From Deinococcus sp. (GTDB taxonomy: Bacteria; Deinococcota; Deinococci; Deinococcales; Deinococcaceae), in contig JAGLBK010000088.1 in assembly GCA_018260275.1 (NCBI GenBank), positions 1 to 10,609 of the forward strand: DNA of 10,609 nucleotides, in the 5' to 3' direction. Below are positions 10,228 to 10,609 of the stretch, piece after piece. The position numbers and the translations under genes are program-made. Position 1 is the stretch's first letter, and each line of letters opens with the position of its first letter. The notes beneath the pieces are model-generated. The model did no database searches. It worked only from the letters and a program-made list of their open reading frames with translations, and was not told the origin of the DNA.

Positions 10228-10256
10228 TTGACCCCCCGCCTGTCACACCGCACAAT
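10228..10256 (+). promoter_or_regulatory. Promoter of the glyS T-box leader
   Basis: TTGACC (10228-10233, 5/6 to TTGACA) and CACAAT (10251-10256, 4/6 to TATAAT) are separated by exactly 17 bp. Transcription would start near 10263, just upstream of T-box Stem I. It is the only promoter in the window where I see both hexamers at ideal spacing. Confidence 0.65.
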
Positions 10257-10262
10257 ACAAGG

Positions 10263-10476
10263 CAGGCGTTGAACCGCAGAAGTACCGCGCAAAGTGTTTA
10301 GGAGCGAGTCTGGGACGGTGAGAGCCAGACGAACGGCAGCGACGGGAAGGGCAGGCGGGGAGCCACAGACAGCTTAAAAGGTGCTGGCAAGGGCCAGAAC
10401 TGGGGTGGAACCGCGCATGTCCCGTGCGTCCCCGGATGAGAGGCCAGCCGTGGCTTATCGTCCGGGACATTTTTTT
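10263..10476 (+). promoter_or_regulatory. Glycine T-box riboswitch controlling glyS
   Basis: All main parts of a T-box leader are visible. Stem I: a base helix CCGC/GCGG (10274-10277 with 10355-10358); a specifier loop with AGTA (10281-10284) opposite GAAGGGCA, giving specifier GGC at 10350-10352 (glycine); a helix CCGCGC (10285-10290) with GCG-a-CGG (10339-10345); and an apical AGCGA, GTCTGG/CCAGAC helix and GGTGAGAG loop (10303-10330). Stem III: CTGGC/GCCAG (10384-10397). The T-box proper, GGGGTGGAACCGCG, lies at 10402-10415. Antiterminator: 10400-10405 with 10430-10435 and 10413-10417 with 10425-10429, leaving the classical 7-nt bulge TGGAACC. The A in TGGA would pair with a U discriminator base, as in most bacterial tRNA-Gly. 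Uncharged tRNA-Gly would stabilise the antiterminator and turn glyS on. The layout resembles the Bacillus subtilis glyQS leader. Confidence 0.94.
10417..10476 (+). terminator. T-box terminator upstream of glyS
   Basis: ATGTCCCG (10417-10424) pairs perfectly with CGGGACAT (10463-10470). An inner arm 10434-10446 pairs with 10451-10463 around the loop GCCG (one mismatch, two G-U), sharing base 10463. Six T follow at 10471-10476. The left strand overlaps the antiterminator, so the two folds exclude each other. Confidence 0.9.
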
Positions 10477-10479
10477 GAT

Positions 10480-10522
10480 GATAGATGATAGAAACAGCTT
10501 TTCCCATCATCCATCATCTATC
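10480..10522. repeat. AT-rich inverted repeat between the T-box terminator and glyS
   Basis: GATAGATGAT (10480-10489) is the exact complement of ATCATCTATC (10513-10522), giving a 10-bp stem with a 23-nt loop. Both arms sit in short GATGAT-type repeats. It lies wholly between the terminator T-run and the glyS Shine-Dalgarno, so it would be in the read-through mRNA only. Confidence 0.6.
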
Positions 10523-10554
10523 CCCTATCTACAGCGACTGAAAGGAGCTTAAAC

Positions 10555-10609
10555 ATGCCCGCAACCTCAATGGAAGAGCTCGTCAGCCTGTGCAAACGCC
10601 GGGGCTTTA
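10555..10609 (+). CDS. glyS: Glycyl-tRNA synthetase, N-terminal fragment
   Basis: Eighteen codons are visible before the window ends: MPATSMEELVSLCKRRGF. This matches the N-terminus of the one-chain, homodimeric class II glycyl-tRNA synthetase, where (S/D)xEE(I/L)VSLCKRRGF leads into the first catalytic region. The enzyme charges tRNA-Gly with glycine in the cytoplasm. A strong Shine-Dalgarno AAAGGAG (10541-10547) lies 7 nt upstream of the ATG. The glycine-specific T-box directly upstream independently supports the call. Confidence 0.93.
   Translation, partial: MPATSMEELVSLCKRRGF

Noticed and set aside
10335..10337. GGC in GAACGGCA as the T-box specifier
   Set aside because: GGC at 10350-10352 is preferred because it places CCGCGC opposite GCG-a-CGG next to the AGTA/GAA loop, as in the Bacillus glyQS leader; both read glycine.
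10234..10360. Nine-base complementarity CCCCGCCTG (10234-10242) with CAGGCGGGG (10352-10360) as base of T-box Stem I
   Set aside because: The left strand falls between the -35 and -10 hexamers and so would not be transcribed; the helix CCGC/GCGG at 10274 fits the specifier loop better.

Overview
The window looks like a chromosomal segment of a Deinococcus species or a close relative. The coding DNA is GC-rich. Several genes appear to lack a 5' leader: a TAnnnT -10 hexamer lies only 6-8 nt upstream of the ATG, an arrangement well documented in Deinococcus. The set of genes (RecJ with a long C-terminal extension, a stand-alone PhoH ATPase, a one-chain glycyl-tRNA synthetase under a T-box) also fits, as do the short dispersed GTGGTGAGTGGG/GGCTTGTGG-type repeats. 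No sequence search was possible, so genus and homologies are judged by eye.

Layout. Bases 1-278 hold the 3' end of a plus-strand gene with a very acidic tail. It converges on a minus-strand two-gene operon, lapA-like membrane protein then recJ (2929 to 339, overlapping by 4 nt). An AT-richer gap of about 520 bp follows (2930-3449), with a 17-nt imperfect inverted repeat pair about 180 bp apart and a strong hairpin, suggesting a MITE-like relic. Next on the plus strand come a two-helix membrane protein that seems to start on ATC behind a near-perfect Shine-Dalgarno (3450-3977), and a leaderless cysK (4056-5012). A GNAT acetyltransferase with one apparent frameshift (5201-5768) sits between two inverted repeat arms whose 82-bp cores are 93% identical. 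Then comes a 557-residue protein fusing a diverged PlsY-like membrane domain to a complete cyanobacterial-type acyl-ACP reductase-like domain (5940-7613). phoH (7883-8956, own terminator) and a lipoprotein (9109-10155) follow. Last is a glycine T-box riboswitch with promoter, specifier, antiterminator and terminator, ahead of the first 18 codons of glycyl-tRNA synthetase.

How the genes relate. Most genes here have their own promoter, so this is mainly a run of single transcription units rather than a pathway cluster; the operon is lapA-like/recJ. recJ serves recombinational repair, cysK makes cysteine, phoH is probably RNA-related, and glyS is controlled by charging of tRNA-Gly. The most thought-provoking item is the PlsY/acyl-ACP reductase fusion, since it joins acyl transfer and fatty-aldehyde formation in one membrane protein in a lineage whose polar lipids contain long-chain alkylamines. 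I see no CRISPR array, no tRNA or rRNA gene, and no intact transposase.
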